A stretch of 34,926 nucleotides of DNA, from contig JANYLL010000296.1 in assembly GCA_025357895.1 (NCBI GenBank), positions 1 to 34,926 on the forward strand, read 5' to 3'. Every line of letters begins with the position of its first letter. The stretch's first letter is position 1. Under the pieces are notes generated by a model that saw nothing but the letters and a program-made list of their open reading frames with translations, had not been told where the DNA came from and did no database searches. Made by a program: the position numbers and the translations under genes. Origin of the DNA: Ignavibacteriota bacterium (GTDB lineage: Bacteria > Bacteroidota > Ignavibacteria > Palsa-1295). Positions 1-8,516 of this stretch are shown one piece after another.

Positions 1-1146
1 ATGATCTATACGATGTTCGCAAAATGGGTGCAGGGCTATCGTGATCTGCCGATCCTCATGAATCAATGGGCGAACGTGATGCGATGGGAAATGCGTACCC
101 GCTTATTCTTGCGAACAGCAGAATTTCTTTGGCAGGAAGGACACACAGCACATGAAACTGAAGCAGAAGCAGAAGAAGAGGCACTGAAGATGCTCGGAGT
201 CTATCGTACGTTTGCCGAAAATTTTATGGCTACTCCGGTTATCACAGGGCGTAAGACCGATAGCGAAAGATTTGCCGGAGCGCTTCGAACATATTGCATT
301 GAAGCAATGATGCAGGATAATAAAGCTTTGCAGGCAGGTACAAGTCATAACCTCGGGCAAAATTTCTCGAAAGTATTCGATCTGAAATTCCAGGGACGAG
401 ACGGCACTGTGCAATATGCCTGGAATACTTCATGGGGTGTTTCGACAAGACTTGTCGGCAGCCTTATTATGACGCATTCCGACGATGACGGACTTGTACT
501 TCCGCCAAGACTTGCTCCGACCGTTGCCGTGATCGTGCCGATCTTCAAGACGGACGAAGAAAAAGTAATCGTACTTGAAACAGCTGATGCAATTTATAAA
601 GAGCTGAAATCAAAAGGATTCAGAGTAAAGATCGATACTCGCGATAATATGTCACCAGGTGCGAAATATTTTGAATGGGAATTGAAGGGTGTGCCGCTTC
701 GCATCGAGATCGGCCCGAAAGATGTTGCGAATAAAACTGTTGTCATCGTTCCGCGTATCGCTCTCGATTCACAGGAAGCTCCGAAACCCGGAAGGAAGCA
801 GAAGCTTTTTGTGAATATGGACGATCTCTTTGATAAAGTCGAAGCTCTTTCTGTAGAATTGCAAGCACAACTTTTGAAAAATGCAATCACCAGACGTGAA
901 GCAAATACCATTCGCGGAGTCAAAAGTTATGAAGAAATGAAAGAGATCTTTTCCAAGGGCGAAGGAGCATTTGTTTATGCCGGGTGGAATGGCGATCCTG
1001 CTATTGAAGCGAAAGTCAAAGAAGAAACGAAAGCAACGATCCGCTGCATACCGGATGCTGAATTCAGAAGTGCGAATGCACCTGATAAATGTTTAATTTC
1101 AGGTGAACCTGCGAAACATGAAGTGATTTGGGCGAAGGCGTATTAA
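1..1146 (+). CDS. proS: Prolyl-tRNA synthetase, archaeal/eukaryotic-like type, 5'-truncated by window edge
   Basis: Charges tRNA-Pro with proline in the cytoplasm. The visible 381 residues cover most of the class II catalytic core and the C-terminal region. Motif 2 lies near residues 23-48 (NQWANVMRWEMRTR, then FLWQEGHTAH). The QAGTSHNLGQNF and TSWGVSTR stretches and motif 3 (GLVLPPRLAP, near 164) follow, then an anticodon-binding domain (from VAVIVPIF) and the family's typical C-terminal AKAY. From memory of the Thermus enzyme (about 480 residues), roughly 100 N-terminal residues lie upstream of the window, so the ATG at base 1 is internal. The C-terminal zinc-binding cysteines of the Thermus-type enzyme are mostly missing: only two cysteines remain in the last 60 residues. 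Family assignment is very secure. Confidence 0.97.
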   Translation: MIYTMFAKWVQGYRDLPILMNQWANVMRWEMRTRLFLRTAEFLWQEGHTAHETEAEAEEEALKMLGVYRTFAENFMATPVITGRKTDSERFAGALRTYCIEAMMQDNKALQAGTSHNLGQNFSKVFDLKFQGRDGTVQYAWNTSWGVSTRLVGSLIMTHSDDDGLVLPPRLAPTVAVIVPIFKTDEEKVIVLETADAIYKELKSKGFRVKIDTRDNMSPGAKYFEWELKGVPLRIEIGPKDVANKTVVIVPRIALDSQEAPKPGRKQKLFVNMDDLFDKVEALSVELQAQLLKNAITRREANTIRGVKSYEEMKEIFSKGEGAFVYAGWNGDPAIEAKVKEETKATIRCIPDAEFRSANAPDKCLISGEPAKHEVIWAKAY

Positions 1147-1164
1147 AAATCTTTAGATGATTTT

Positions 1165-1706
1165 TTATTTCCAATCCATTTGAAACTCTCCACTTTCTTG
1201 AACAAATAACGAGCCATCTTTACCCCAAACAGGGCGCAACACTCGCTGTTTCGAGTTAAATGTCGGATCACCGGTCGTCCAGAGAAGATTGCCGTTTAGA
1301 TCAACGACATACACAATTCCAGCTGACTACCCGTCATCATAAGCGATTGATTGCTTATCAGGAGAGAGTTGTGGATTATTAAAATAATCATCGTAGGTAA
1401 TATCAAATGGAACGTCGTGGTTTTGTTTGACGATTATTTGTTTCTGTGCTCCATCTGCCGAAAAAATTGCTAAACCATCCGTTGCCACAACAAGAATTCT
1501 TCCGTCGGATAACACATTCGGTCTTGTTGCGTAACCGATCTTTGTAACTGTGCCTGTTCCAAGATTGATCTTATGTAGTTCGCTTGACGTATTATAGTAA
1601 AGTGTCCGTTAAGACCGGAGCTAGTATTTGTGCGTGTTGTTGAACTTGAACAGGAAATAAAGAAAATAGATGTAAGAATGAGGAATTCAAATTTTAATTT
1701 ATTCAT
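1165..1706 (-). pseudogene. Degraded beta-propeller (TolB/WD40-like) lipoprotein gene
   Basis: The gene starts at 1706 with MNKLKFEFLILTSIFFISC, a lipoprotein signal peptide with an SC lipobox. About 30 residues in (near 1610) the reading frame is lost. The downstream coding sense continues in another frame with propeller-like repeats (LYYNTSSELHKINLGTGTV, then LSDGRILVVATDG, then PQLSPDKQSIAYDDG). It is then cut by an in-frame TAG at 1327-1329. Beyond that amber codon the same frame continues (SAGIVYVVDLNGNLLWTTGD and onward) to a TAA at 1165-1167. One frameshift plus one nonsense codon in a recognisable lipoprotein argues for a pseudogene. A sequencing error could explain one lesion but hardly both. 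At about 180 codons it is also shorter than full propellers, so an internal deletion is possible. Confidence 0.72.
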
Positions 1707-1975
1707 TAAGATATAGTATTTAATAAAACAAAAGAAGGGCTTAAATCTTCTGTGCGAACATTTACCTGAAAAAGAGAATGAAATATAGGGGAGTGATAAA
1801 CATTCACATACAACCCTCCATTATTCCCTAAGTGCCGGATGTGTAAAAGACAGAAACTTTGAGATAAAAAGATTTAATATTTTGCTAATGTAATTGTGAT
1901 AATCTTTTCCCCGGCTTTCATGTTGCTTTTTCTCCCTTAATCCCCTTCTCATTAATTCGAAAAATTCTCAATACA

Positions 1976-2821
1976 ATGAAAAAAAATATTTTTACTTTTT
2001 TCCTCGCTTTGGCATTTGTAACTTTTTTTGGCTGCAAAAGCGGCGGCGAAAAAGCTCAGGACGTTATTACAGTGAAAGGCTCTGATACCATGGTTCAGTT
2101 AGGACAGCGTTGGGCGGAAAAATACATGTCCGATCATAAGGATGTTCAGTTGCAAGTGACAGGCGGCGGTTCGGGAACAGGAATCAGCGCATTAATAAAC
2201 GGCACGACTGATATCTGCATGGCAAGCCGCCCCATGAAAGATGCAGAAAAACAACAGTTGCTCGTAAAGAATAAAGTTGCAGTCACGGAAACAGTTGTTG
2301 CCCGCGATGGAATTACCATCTATTTAAATACCGAAAATCCGGTTAAAGAATTAACCTTCGAACAATTAAGAAAGATCTATCTAGGCGAAACAAAGAATTG
2401 GAAGGATGTCGGAGGAAAAGATACACCAATCATTATTTATGGTCGCGAGAATTCCTCAGGGACGTATTCTTTTTTCAAAGAGCATGTCCTTGAGAATAAA
2501 GACTTCGCAAATAACGTGCAATCATTACCCGGAACATCCGCAGTGGTAAATGCAGTAAAGAAAGATCCCAATGGTATTGGTTATGGCGGAGCAGGTTATG
2601 CGAAGGACATCAAAGAGTGCGCTGTAAAGAAAGATGCAAATGGCACAGCCTTGCTTCCTGTCAAAGAAAATATCGATAACAATAGCTATCCTTTGAGCCG
2701 GAATCTTTATCTTTACACGAGCAAATCACCAGAGGGAAAGATCAAGGAATTTATTGACTGGATCCTCACGCCTACAGGTCAGGAAGTGGTTACAAAAGAA
2801 GGGTACTTTGCTGTGAAGTAA
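1976..2821 (+). CDS. PstS-like phosphate-binding lipoprotein
   Basis: A periplasmic solute-binding protein of the PstS family (PBP-like-2 fold), predicted to bind phosphate for ABC uptake. A lipoprotein signal is followed by a lipobox (FFGC, Cys20). The anion-binding signature is clear: KGSDTM near residues 34-39, then TGGGSGTGISALINGTTDICMASRPM near 62-87, and GRENSSGTYSFFKEHVL near 161-177. These are the SDT, SGTG and SSGTY loops that hold phosphate in the family. The length (281 aa) is typical. No pstC, pstA, pstB or phoU lies next to it in this window, and the downstream genes are on the other strand. It may serve a transporter elsewhere or act in sensing. A related anion-binding role is possible. 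Confidence 0.88.
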   Translation: MKKNIFTFFLALAFVTFFGCKSGGEKAQDVITVKGSDTMVQLGQRWAEKYMSDHKDVQLQVTGGGSGTGISALINGTTDICMASRPMKDAEKQQLLVKNKVAVTETVVARDGITIYLNTENPVKELTFEQLRKIYLGETKNWKDVGGKDTPIIIYGRENSSGTYSFFKEHVLENKDFANNVQSLPGTSAVVNAVKKDPNGIGYGGAGYAKDIKECAVKKDANGTALLPVKENIDNNSYPLSRNLYLYTSKSPEGKIKEFIDWILTPTGQEVVTKEGYFAVK

Positions 2822-2860
2822 AAAGACACCTGCAAAATACTGAATTTATGATCCAGAAGC

Positions 2861-3475
2861 CTAAAAAGCTCCACGACCAGAAAGAACAACATTGATCGTT
2901 AAAAGTAATATCTTTATATCCTTTTGTAACGAAATTTCATCAATGTATCGAAGATCATAGGGAAGCATTTCTTTTGCGGAGTTATTTTTTTCCCTGGCAT
3001 AGATCTGCCAATAACCGGTGATCCCCGGGAGTACAGAAAGACGTTTTTTCCTTTCGTGAATTCCTTCGATCATGAATCCAAGGAGCGGACGAGGACCTAC
3101 CAAACTCATGCTGCCTGCAAGAACATTGAATAGCTGCGGCAGTTCATCTATCGAAGTACGGCGTAGAAATTTTCCGACAGGGCTGACCCGGGGATCGCTT
3201 TCCATTTTTAAAAGAATGCCTTCTGCGGCAAGTTTATATGCTCGTTCTTCGAGCAAGCCGCCCGAAGAATTGTTATACATCGTTCTGAACTTTAACAATC
3301 GGAAAGGCTTTTCGTCTTTTCCGATTCGTGTACTAATAAAAAATCCTTGTCCTCGACTTGTAACTCTTATTGCAAGCCATGCCAGAATCATTATCGGAGA
3401 AAAAAATACAATAAGAATAACGCTTAACGAAAGATCGAAAAAACGTTTTAGTTTTAAGGTGTAAAATGAGTCCAT
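2861..3475 (-). CDS. Polyprenyl-phosphate glycosyl-1-phosphate transferase (WbaP/PglC-type catalytic domain)
   Basis: Transfers a sugar-1-phosphate from a UDP-sugar to undecaprenyl phosphate at the inner membrane, the first step of many O-antigen, capsule and exopolysaccharide pathways. The family signature is complete: KRFFDLSLSVILIVFFSP (re-entrant membrane helix), LLKFRTM, DPRVSPVGKFLRRTSIDELP with the catalytic Asp-Glu pair, VLAGSMSLVGPRPL and LPGITGYWQI. Only the catalytic core is present (204 aa from the ATG at 3475), without the N-terminal membrane and CoA-binding-like domains of long WbaP or WcaJ. An upstream GTG at 3520 would overlap the preceding gene and add an atypical leader, so the ATG is preferred. 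It follows the FAD oxidoreductase gene by about 10 bases and is probably co-transcribed with it. The sugar cannot be read from the sequence. Confidence 0.93.
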   Translation of the reverse strand: MDSFYTLKLKRFFDLSLSVILIVFFSPIMILAWLAIRVTSRGQGFFISTRIGKDEKPFRLLKFRTMYNNSSGGLLEERAYKLAAEGILLKMESDPRVSPVGKFLRRTSIDELPQLFNVLAGSMSLVGPRPLLGFMIEGIHERKKRLSVLPGITGYWQIYAREKNNSAKEMLPYDLRYIDEISLQKDIKILLLTINVVLSGRGAF

Positions 3476-3485
3476 AAGTACTAAT

Positions 3486-4766
3486 TCAAACAGATGCCTC
3501 TTCTGCAGCCCTTTTCCCACTCAGAATAGTTTGATCCATATTCAAATATTCCCATTCGCCGAATCTACCGCAGGGGATTATTCCGATACTTCTTAGATAG
3601 CGATGGATGGTGTCCACTGACTCGCGATGTTCAGGCGTATATATGATATATGCCGGTTCAATATGAATAATTTTTTTTACAAGGATTTGATCATTTTTTC
3701 GCAGCACTCCGATTGTCGTTAATTGTGAAATTGTTTGCTCAATAATGTCCGATTGCGGGAGAGGTCGGTAATCCGACGAAGAGATCTCTGCCATGATCGA
3801 ACTTGTTCCAGACGGAACAAGCGAAGGCGAGAAATTCATCGGAAAACTTATTCGTTGAAAAATAAATCGTTCTTCGGGAAAGTATACCCAATGTTTTTTG
3901 GAAATTTCTTCGCGCTCAATTCCCAAATTTACAGTAGTTACTCTGTTGGCTTTCAATTTTCCTGCCGCTAGGCTCACTTTATAAGGTGGGTTTTTTATGA
4001 TAGCAATAAGTTGAGGTAATGGTAAAGAGCTGATAAGTATTTCATACTTTTTTTTTCCGTTTTGAAAATCTAAAGTCCGTGTTTCCGGATTGAGTCCAAT
4101 GCACTTCTGCCCATATTGAATACTCTGAATAAAAGGAAGAAAACTATCCGGCAATGCCGAAGTTCCGCCGTGTAAGGGATACCAAAATGTCGCATTCGGT
4201 CCGTAATCCGTTCGTTTTTTTGAATATATCCCTTTTGCAACATCACGAAATCTTGGTTCCTGAACCCGATCATCTATCCAATCATGACTCATCGAACGAA
4301 GCTCGGCAGCCCAAACTTTTTTATTAAATGGGATCATAAAATTCTTTGCTATTCCTGTTCCGAAACGGTTACCGATCCACTCTTCAAAATTATGTGCATG
4401 CTTTGCTTTTCTATAAAATTTTCTGAGTAGTAGCCCAAACAAATTTTCCCATATGATTCGTTTGGGAAGTCCTTTCATGTTACCCTGATAAGGATATTGA
4501 GTATATCTATCGTTCGTATAGATCCATGAGCTTCTTTTTTGCTCTAAGAAATTATTCCCTAAAAGTGTGCGAATCAATCTCGAAGCATACGGATCTTTTG
4601 TAAACAGTATGTGGATAGCATGATCAAACGTAAAGCCATTAATTTTTACTGATCCTGCGATTCCACCATGAGTTGCGCTGCGCTCTATCAATTCATACTC
4701 ACGGTTGAGATGATATGCTGCACTAAGACCTGCCAAACCAGCACCGAGAATAATTATTTTTTCCAT
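3486..4766 (-). CDS. FAD-dependent amine-oxidase/UGM-like oxidoreductase
   Basis: A flavoprotein of the protoporphyrinogen oxidase/amine oxidase/UDP-galactopyranose mutase fold. The N-terminus is a dinucleotide-binding motif (IIILGAGLAGLSAAYHL) followed by the acidic ribose ligand and GG signature (ELIERSATHGGIAGS). A histidine-containing FDHAIHILF loop follows, and the C-terminal FAD motif reads GRFGEWEYLNMDQTILSGKRAAEEA. Start is the ATG at 4766; a GTG at 4784 is less likely. It is 426 aa long. It lies between a glycosyltransferase and a sugar-phosphate transferase, all on the minus strand, which suggests action on a nucleotide sugar or lipid-linked glycan rather than on heme. Substrate is unproven. 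Databases often label such proteins protoporphyrinogen oxidase on fold alone. Confidence 0.8.
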   Translation of the reverse strand: MEKIIILGAGLAGLSAAYHLNREYELIERSATHGGIAGSVKINGFTFDHAIHILFTKDPYASRLIRTLLGNNFLEQKRSSWIYTNDRYTQYPYQGNMKGLPKRIIWENLFGLLLRKFYRKAKHAHNFEEWIGNRFGTGIAKNFMIPFNKKVWAAELRSMSHDWIDDRVQEPRFRDVAKGIYSKKRTDYGPNATFWYPLHGGTSALPDSFLPFIQSIQYGQKCIGLNPETRTLDFQNGKKKYEILISSLPLPQLIAIIKNPPYKVSLAAGKLKANRVTTVNLGIEREEISKKHWVYFPEERFIFQRISFPMNFSPSLVPSGTSSIMAEISSSDYRPLPQSDIIEQTISQLTTIGVLRKNDQILVKKIIHIEPAYIIYTPEHRESVDTIHRYLRSIGIIPCGRFGEWEYLNMDQTILSGKRAAEEASV

Positions 4767-4859
4767 TAGTTTAAAAATTGACACATGTTCAAATTTTTTT
4801 AATACGAATCGACTCGTTATATAAAAGACAATTGAGATTCGAAAACGTTACAGTTTTTT

Positions 4860-6113
4860 TTAGGGCAATAATTTTTGCCCTATTTTTTTTACCCCATAAA
4901 CAACGGAAAATGCTGCTAAAGGAATGAGATATGGATCGACCTTGATCATCTTATGGCGTGATTGTACGAAGAAAATCATTGATACCAAGGTTGAATACAA
5001 AAATAGCGTTTGAATCAGAGACCGTGCCTTTATATTTTTGATCATGAACAGGCCGATGACTCCGGAAATGATGAGGAATATGTTAAAATAGTAGTACAGC
5101 TTCTTATATGCTGAAAACTCAGGACGAGCCGCTTCGTGGTTTCTTGTAAACCAATGGTAAAAGAATTTTTTCGTAGCAAGTGTCAATGCATCGGTCGGGT
5201 GATCGGAAATCCATTTGAATGCAGTATGCAGAAGCAATTTGTCCAGCTCCGGCTGAGTATGAGTTTTGGAATAATTCATTATGTTAGTTTCTTCAGAAAC
5301 AGATTCTGCGGTTTTTTCTGATTGAAGTAGTTCACCGGAAGCTAATGAATTATTTCCGATAAAGAGGTTATAGCCACCATTTGCACTTAACGGAATAAAT
5401 GAATGAAAGACTACAGCATTACGAATCGTCCATGGCAACAAAATTAGTATTGTAATCAGAAGGCTTTCTCCGATATATCTAAAAAGCTGTTTTCGAGCCA
5501 ATTGTATTTTACTATGCCGTATCACCCATACAGCAAAAAATACCATGCCGATCACCATATCCGGCCGGACAAGGAGTTGAATTCCGATTATCAGCCCCAG
5601 AAAAAGCCATTTTTTTTCTGTTGATTCTTCTGAAAGCGAATAAAGAATTGAAATTGTCGCTGCGATGAGGAGGATATTCAATGCATTCGGATCAATACAT
5701 TCGGCAAGCAACCAAAGCGGAACATAACACTGAAGTGCTATAAAACCCATCAGAGCGAAATGGAAAGGAATTATTTTACGGAAGAAAAAAAATATTAATA
5801 CGTAGGCAATTTGTAAAAAAATAAGATTAAGAATTTGTAATACAATGATATTGCCTTTGCAATAAAGAACAATTGCGACGATAGCAGTATAAATTGGAGT
5901 TATATAACTATGAACTGCAGGTGTTTCAGCAAAAGGATATGCAGAGGAATATCCTTTTCCAGCAATAAGATTTGTGGCTATATAATATGGTTCGCCGACG
6001 ACTGTGGGCGACGACAGGGTAATAAGTTGAACGAAAAAAAAACTCATGCTGGTTGCGCAAATAATTAGCGATAGTTTTTTTTTCGAAATTCCAATGTTAT
6101 TCCAAAAACTCAT
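4860..6113 (-). CDS. GT-C membrane glycosyltransferase (ArnT/PMT, GT39-like)
   Basis: A polytopic inner-membrane protein predicted to move a sugar from a polyprenyl-phosphate donor to a periplasmic acceptor. About 10 hydrophobic helices can be counted. The first luminal loop carries the GT-C pattern (VGEPYYIATNLIAGKGYSSA, then a TP-rich YITPIYTAIVA), which in ArnT/PMT relatives holds the catalytic acid. Here the usual DE/DD is replaced by a single Glu (GEPYY). The C-terminal KVDPYLIPLAAFSVVYG matches the last helix of these enzymes. Start chosen at the ATG at 6113 (417 aa, MSFWNNIGISKKK). A longer start at 6296 would add 61 very basic residues and overlap the divergent gene. It is first in a three-gene minus-strand glycan block. 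Confidence 0.78.
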   Translation of the reverse strand: MSFWNNIGISKKKLSLIICATSMSFFFVQLITLSSPTVVGEPYYIATNLIAGKGYSSAYPFAETPAVHSYITPIYTAIVAIVLYCKGNIIVLQILNLIFLQIAYVLIFFFFRKIIPFHFALMGFIALQCYVPLWLLAECIDPNALNILLIAATISILYSLSEESTEKKWLFLGLIIGIQLLVRPDMVIGMVFFAVWVIRHSKIQLARKQLFRYIGESLLITILILLPWTIRNAVVFHSFIPLSANGGYNLFIGNNSLASGELLQSEKTAESVSEETNIMNYSKTHTQPELDKLLLHTAFKWISDHPTDALTLATKKFFYHWFTRNHEAARPEFSAYKKLYYYFNIFLIISGVIGLFMIKNIKARSLIQTLFLYSTLVSMIFFVQSRHKMIKVDPYLIPLAAFSVVYGVKKIGQKLLP

Positions 6114-6290
6114 GCAGGGATTAGAAGTTGTATGTTTTCGCAGTATGCTGCGTTGTAAACGGAAATTTATAGTGCAAAGATAAGGATTTCTGCGTCTTGG
6201 TTCCGCATATATGAGGATTGAACGGTTATATTTTTTTGTTAAATTGTACCTTAACTTTAGTATTTTTACATAATCTTTCAATTCGATCGA

Positions 6291-7151
6291 ATGCATTTTT
6301 TACGTCAATGGCTCTGCTTCCTATTGTTTTTACCGATTATAGCTTCATGTTCAAAGGAAAGGGAGGAGCCGCTAAAAAAAGTTATTCCTCAATTTGTTTC
6401 TCAGCCTCCTAAAGATAATCTTAAAACAAAAGCAGTTGATACAAATTTATATAAATCTTATAAACTAACCGGCGCACAATCCTTATCCGATCTTTCACAA
6501 GAGCTCGGTGAGAAGAGAATGTTCATTCTACTGAAGATCAATCGGCGAGACCTAAAACATCTGAAGGAAGGAGAAACATATGCCATACCAAATTCAGATG
6601 ATAGTGAGAATACATACTCTCCCTACCCATTGCATGTTTCAGCGTTAGATTCAATTCACAAAATCATTATCGTTTCGCGGCGAGTGCAGGCATTTGTTGC
6701 CTATGAAAATGGGAAGCTCATCAAATGGGGACCCACAAGCACCGGCAAAAAATCCACTCCGACACCTGAAGGGCTCTATCATACGAATTGGAAGTCAAAA
6801 GAGACCCATAGTACTGTTGACGATGCATGGCTATTGAAATGGTATTTTAATCTCGATAATCTTGAGGGTATTTCAATGCATGAATATGACCTTCCCGGTT
6901 ACCCGGTCAGCCATAGTTGCATCAGGCTTTTGTCCCAAGATGCAGAAGGGATCTATAATTGGGCAGAGCAATGGAAATTGTCCCCTGATAGAAAAACCAT
7001 TGCCGAGAATGGAACACCGGTTATAGTATTCGGAGAATATGCTTACGGCAAAACCCCTCCTTGGAAAAAATTACTCTCTGATGTTCATGCTGCCGATATT
7101 TCTGAAACAGAAATGAACGAAGTGATAAAGAAGTATATGTCGCAAAAATAA
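6291..7151 (+). CDS. L,D-transpeptidase (YkuD domain) lipoprotein with LysM-like segment
   Basis: Predicted to form or edit 3-3 cross-links in peptidoglycan, or to attach proteins to it, in the periplasm. A lipoprotein signal has lipobox IASC (Cys20). A LysM-like stretch at about 57-100 (YKLTGAQSLSDLSQELGEK, then LKEGETYAIPN) would bind glycan. The YkuD domain spans about 120-248, with KIIIVSRRVQAFVAYENGK, STGKKSTPTPEG and the catalytic region SMHEYDLPGYPVSHSCIRL. The usual SHGCIR is SHSCIR here (His208, Ser209, Cys210), so the catalytic Cys, His and Arg are kept while the Gly is Ser. It is divergently oriented from the glycosyltransferase. The nucleotides ATGCAT at 6291-6296 hold its start and the complement of an alternative upstream start of that gene. 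Confidence 0.9.
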   Translation: MHFLRQWLCFLLFLPIIASCSKEREEPLKKVIPQFVSQPPKDNLKTKAVDTNLYKSYKLTGAQSLSDLSQELGEKRMFILLKINRRDLKHLKEGETYAIPNSDDSENTYSPYPLHVSALDSIHKIIIVSRRVQAFVAYENGKLIKWGPTSTGKKSTPTPEGLYHTNWKSKETHSTVDDAWLLKWYFNLDNLEGISMHEYDLPGYPVSHSCIRLLSQDAEGIYNWAEQWKLSPDRKTIAENGTPVIVFGEYAYGKTPPWKKLLSDVHAADISETEMNEVIKKYMSQK

Positions 7152-7246
7152 AATGCAACTATCTCCTTCAAAGATTTATTTATATAGTACAATTATTTCT
7201 CTCCCTATTCAATAAAATAACTATTAAACAGAAAGGCTATTTCATC

Positions 7247-7438
7247 ATGGATGAGCTAAATAAAGAAGTTCAAAATATCAAGATACCGCCACCAGAATCA
7301 AGAGGTAATGCAATGGTACTGATATGGAAATGCACAAGTTGCGGTCATATTTTTCATCTCGATAACACTATTCTCCCGGAAAATTGCCCAAGTTGCAATA
7401 AAACGAAAGAATTTTTCGAGCAGGTAATAGAGGACTAA
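7247..7438 (+). CDS. Small rubredoxin-like zinc-ribbon protein
   Basis: A 63-residue protein with a C-terminal CxxC...CxxC module: WKCTSCGHIFHLDN, then PENCPSCNKTKEFFEQV. This closely resembles the rubredoxin-like tail of rubrerythrins, including the Trp before the first Cys and the Phe-rich end after the second pair. The four cysteines can bind Zn or Fe. There is no ferritin-like domain, so it is a stand-alone module. The N-terminal 25 residues are charged and proline-containing (KIPPPESRG) and probably flexible. Function is not known. A role in electron transfer or oxidative stress would follow from family likeness only. It ends just before a dispersed palindromic repeat. Confidence 0.75.
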   Translation: MDELNKEVQNIKIPPPESRGNAMVLIWKCTSCGHIFHLDNTILPENCPSCNKTKEFFEQVIED

Positions 7439-7451
7439 TTTTTGTAAAAGT

Positions 7452-7473
7452 GGGACTGACTAAAGTCCGTCCC
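7452..7473. repeat. GGGAC/GTCCC dispersed palindrome, copy 1
   Basis: Arms GGGACTGACT and AGTCCGTCCC around an AA loop (one mismatch). Related hairpins lie at 21384-21415, 21938-21957 and 22521-22541. This copy sits between the 3' ends of two convergent genes, so its transcript hairpin could help end transcription from either side, but there is no long U tract. Confidence 0.75.
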
Positions 7474-7481
7474 ATTACTGC

Positions 7482-8516
7482 CTAATACTGTTCTCTTAGA
7501 AGTTCGACCATATCGCTCGTAACTGCAGAAGCAGTCGGAAAACTCCCTGCACCTTTGCCATGCAATATTTGCGGACCGGCATAGCGAGTGATGATCTCAA
7601 GAGCATTGAATTCATCAGATGTCGTTGCAAAAACATGTGATCTGGGTAATGCTTTAGGTTGAACGTTAGCAATTAATTCTCCGGATTCATCTAATGATGC
7701 GCTTGCAATAAACTTGATGACATTTCCGTTCTTCGAATCTCGTGCAACATCATCGGCAGTAATGCATTCGATTCCTTTCGTAATAATATTATTCGGTGTT
7801 ATATGTTTGCCGAATGCATGGTAGATAAGCACGGATAATTTCTGGGCGGCATCTTGCCCCGAAACATCTAAGGTCGGATCGGCTTCGAGAAAGCCTTTGA
7901 TCCTCGCTTCGGCAAGAGCTTGTTCGTAAGTCAGTCCATAATTTGTCATACTCGTTAAGATAAAATTCGTTGAGCCATTGACAATTCCCTGCAACGAAAT
8001 TATTTTATCTCCGATACGAAGATCATCCAGCGCTTTCAATACCGGAACGCTGCCGCAGACCGAAGCGCTATAAAAGAGATTTACTCCGTTGCGATCAGCA
8101 AGTTTTCGTAGGCGCGGAAGTTCATGAGCTAAAATAAGTTTGTTTGCAGTGATAACATGTTTGCGAGAACGGAGTGCCTGTTCTATCACATCAAGTGCTT
8201 CATATCTTCCACCGATGAGTTCGATGATGACATCAATAGAATCGTCACATAATAATTCATTCGCATCCGCAGTGATGATATCTTGTGGAAGATCGGCATC
8301 GCGTTCTTTCAGAGGATCCCGGACACATATGCCAGTGATTTCTACATCAATGCCAAACCTATCATAAAACTCATCACGTTTTGTTTCGAGCATTCGCCAA
8401 ACACCGCTTCCGACAACGCCTAATCCGAAAAGACCGATGCGAAGTGTCTTTGTTGATTTCTTGATCAACATTTCTAATTCATTATCAACTTCAGTGTCAA
8501 ATAGTATCGTACTCAT
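7482..8516 (-). CDS. hom: Homoserine dehydrogenase
   Basis: Reduces aspartate semialdehyde to homoserine with NAD(P)H, feeding methionine and threonine synthesis. The Rossmann motif GLFGLGVVGSGV is near residues 29-40. The family's ITANK is at 122-126 and the catalytic block EADPTLDVSGQDAAQK is at 211-226, with the conserved Asp residues and Lys226. The 344-residue length with no C-terminal ACT domain marks the short form, which lacks the usual threonine-feedback module, and there is no fused aspartokinase. The start ATG overlaps the stop of metX by 4 bases (ATGA), indicating translational coupling as the last gene of metB-metX-hom. The N-terminal 22 residues before the Rossmann fold are a small extension. 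Confidence 0.96.
   Translation of the reverse strand: MSTILFDTEVDNELEMLIKKSTKTLRIGLFGLGVVGSGVWRMLETKRDEFYDRFGIDVEITGICVRDPLKERDADLPQDIITADANELLCDDSIDVIIELIGGRYEALDVIEQALRSRKHVITANKLILAHELPRLRKLADRNGVNLFYSASVCGSVPVLKALDDLRIGDKIISLQGIVNGSTNFILTSMTNYGLTYEQALAEARIKGFLEADPTLDVSGQDAAQKLSVLIYHAFGKHITPNNIITKGIECITADDVARDSKNGNVIKFIASASLDESGELIANVQPKALPRSHVFATTSDEFNALEIITRYAGPQILHGKGAGSFPTASAVTSDMVELLREQY

Noticed and set aside
4860-4892. Hairpin AGGGCAA/TTGCCCT with T runs at the 3' end of the glycosyltransferase gene, as a terminator
   Set aside because: The T run follows the stem only on the plus strand, while the gene is on the minus strand where A residues follow. The stem is also part of the coding sequence.
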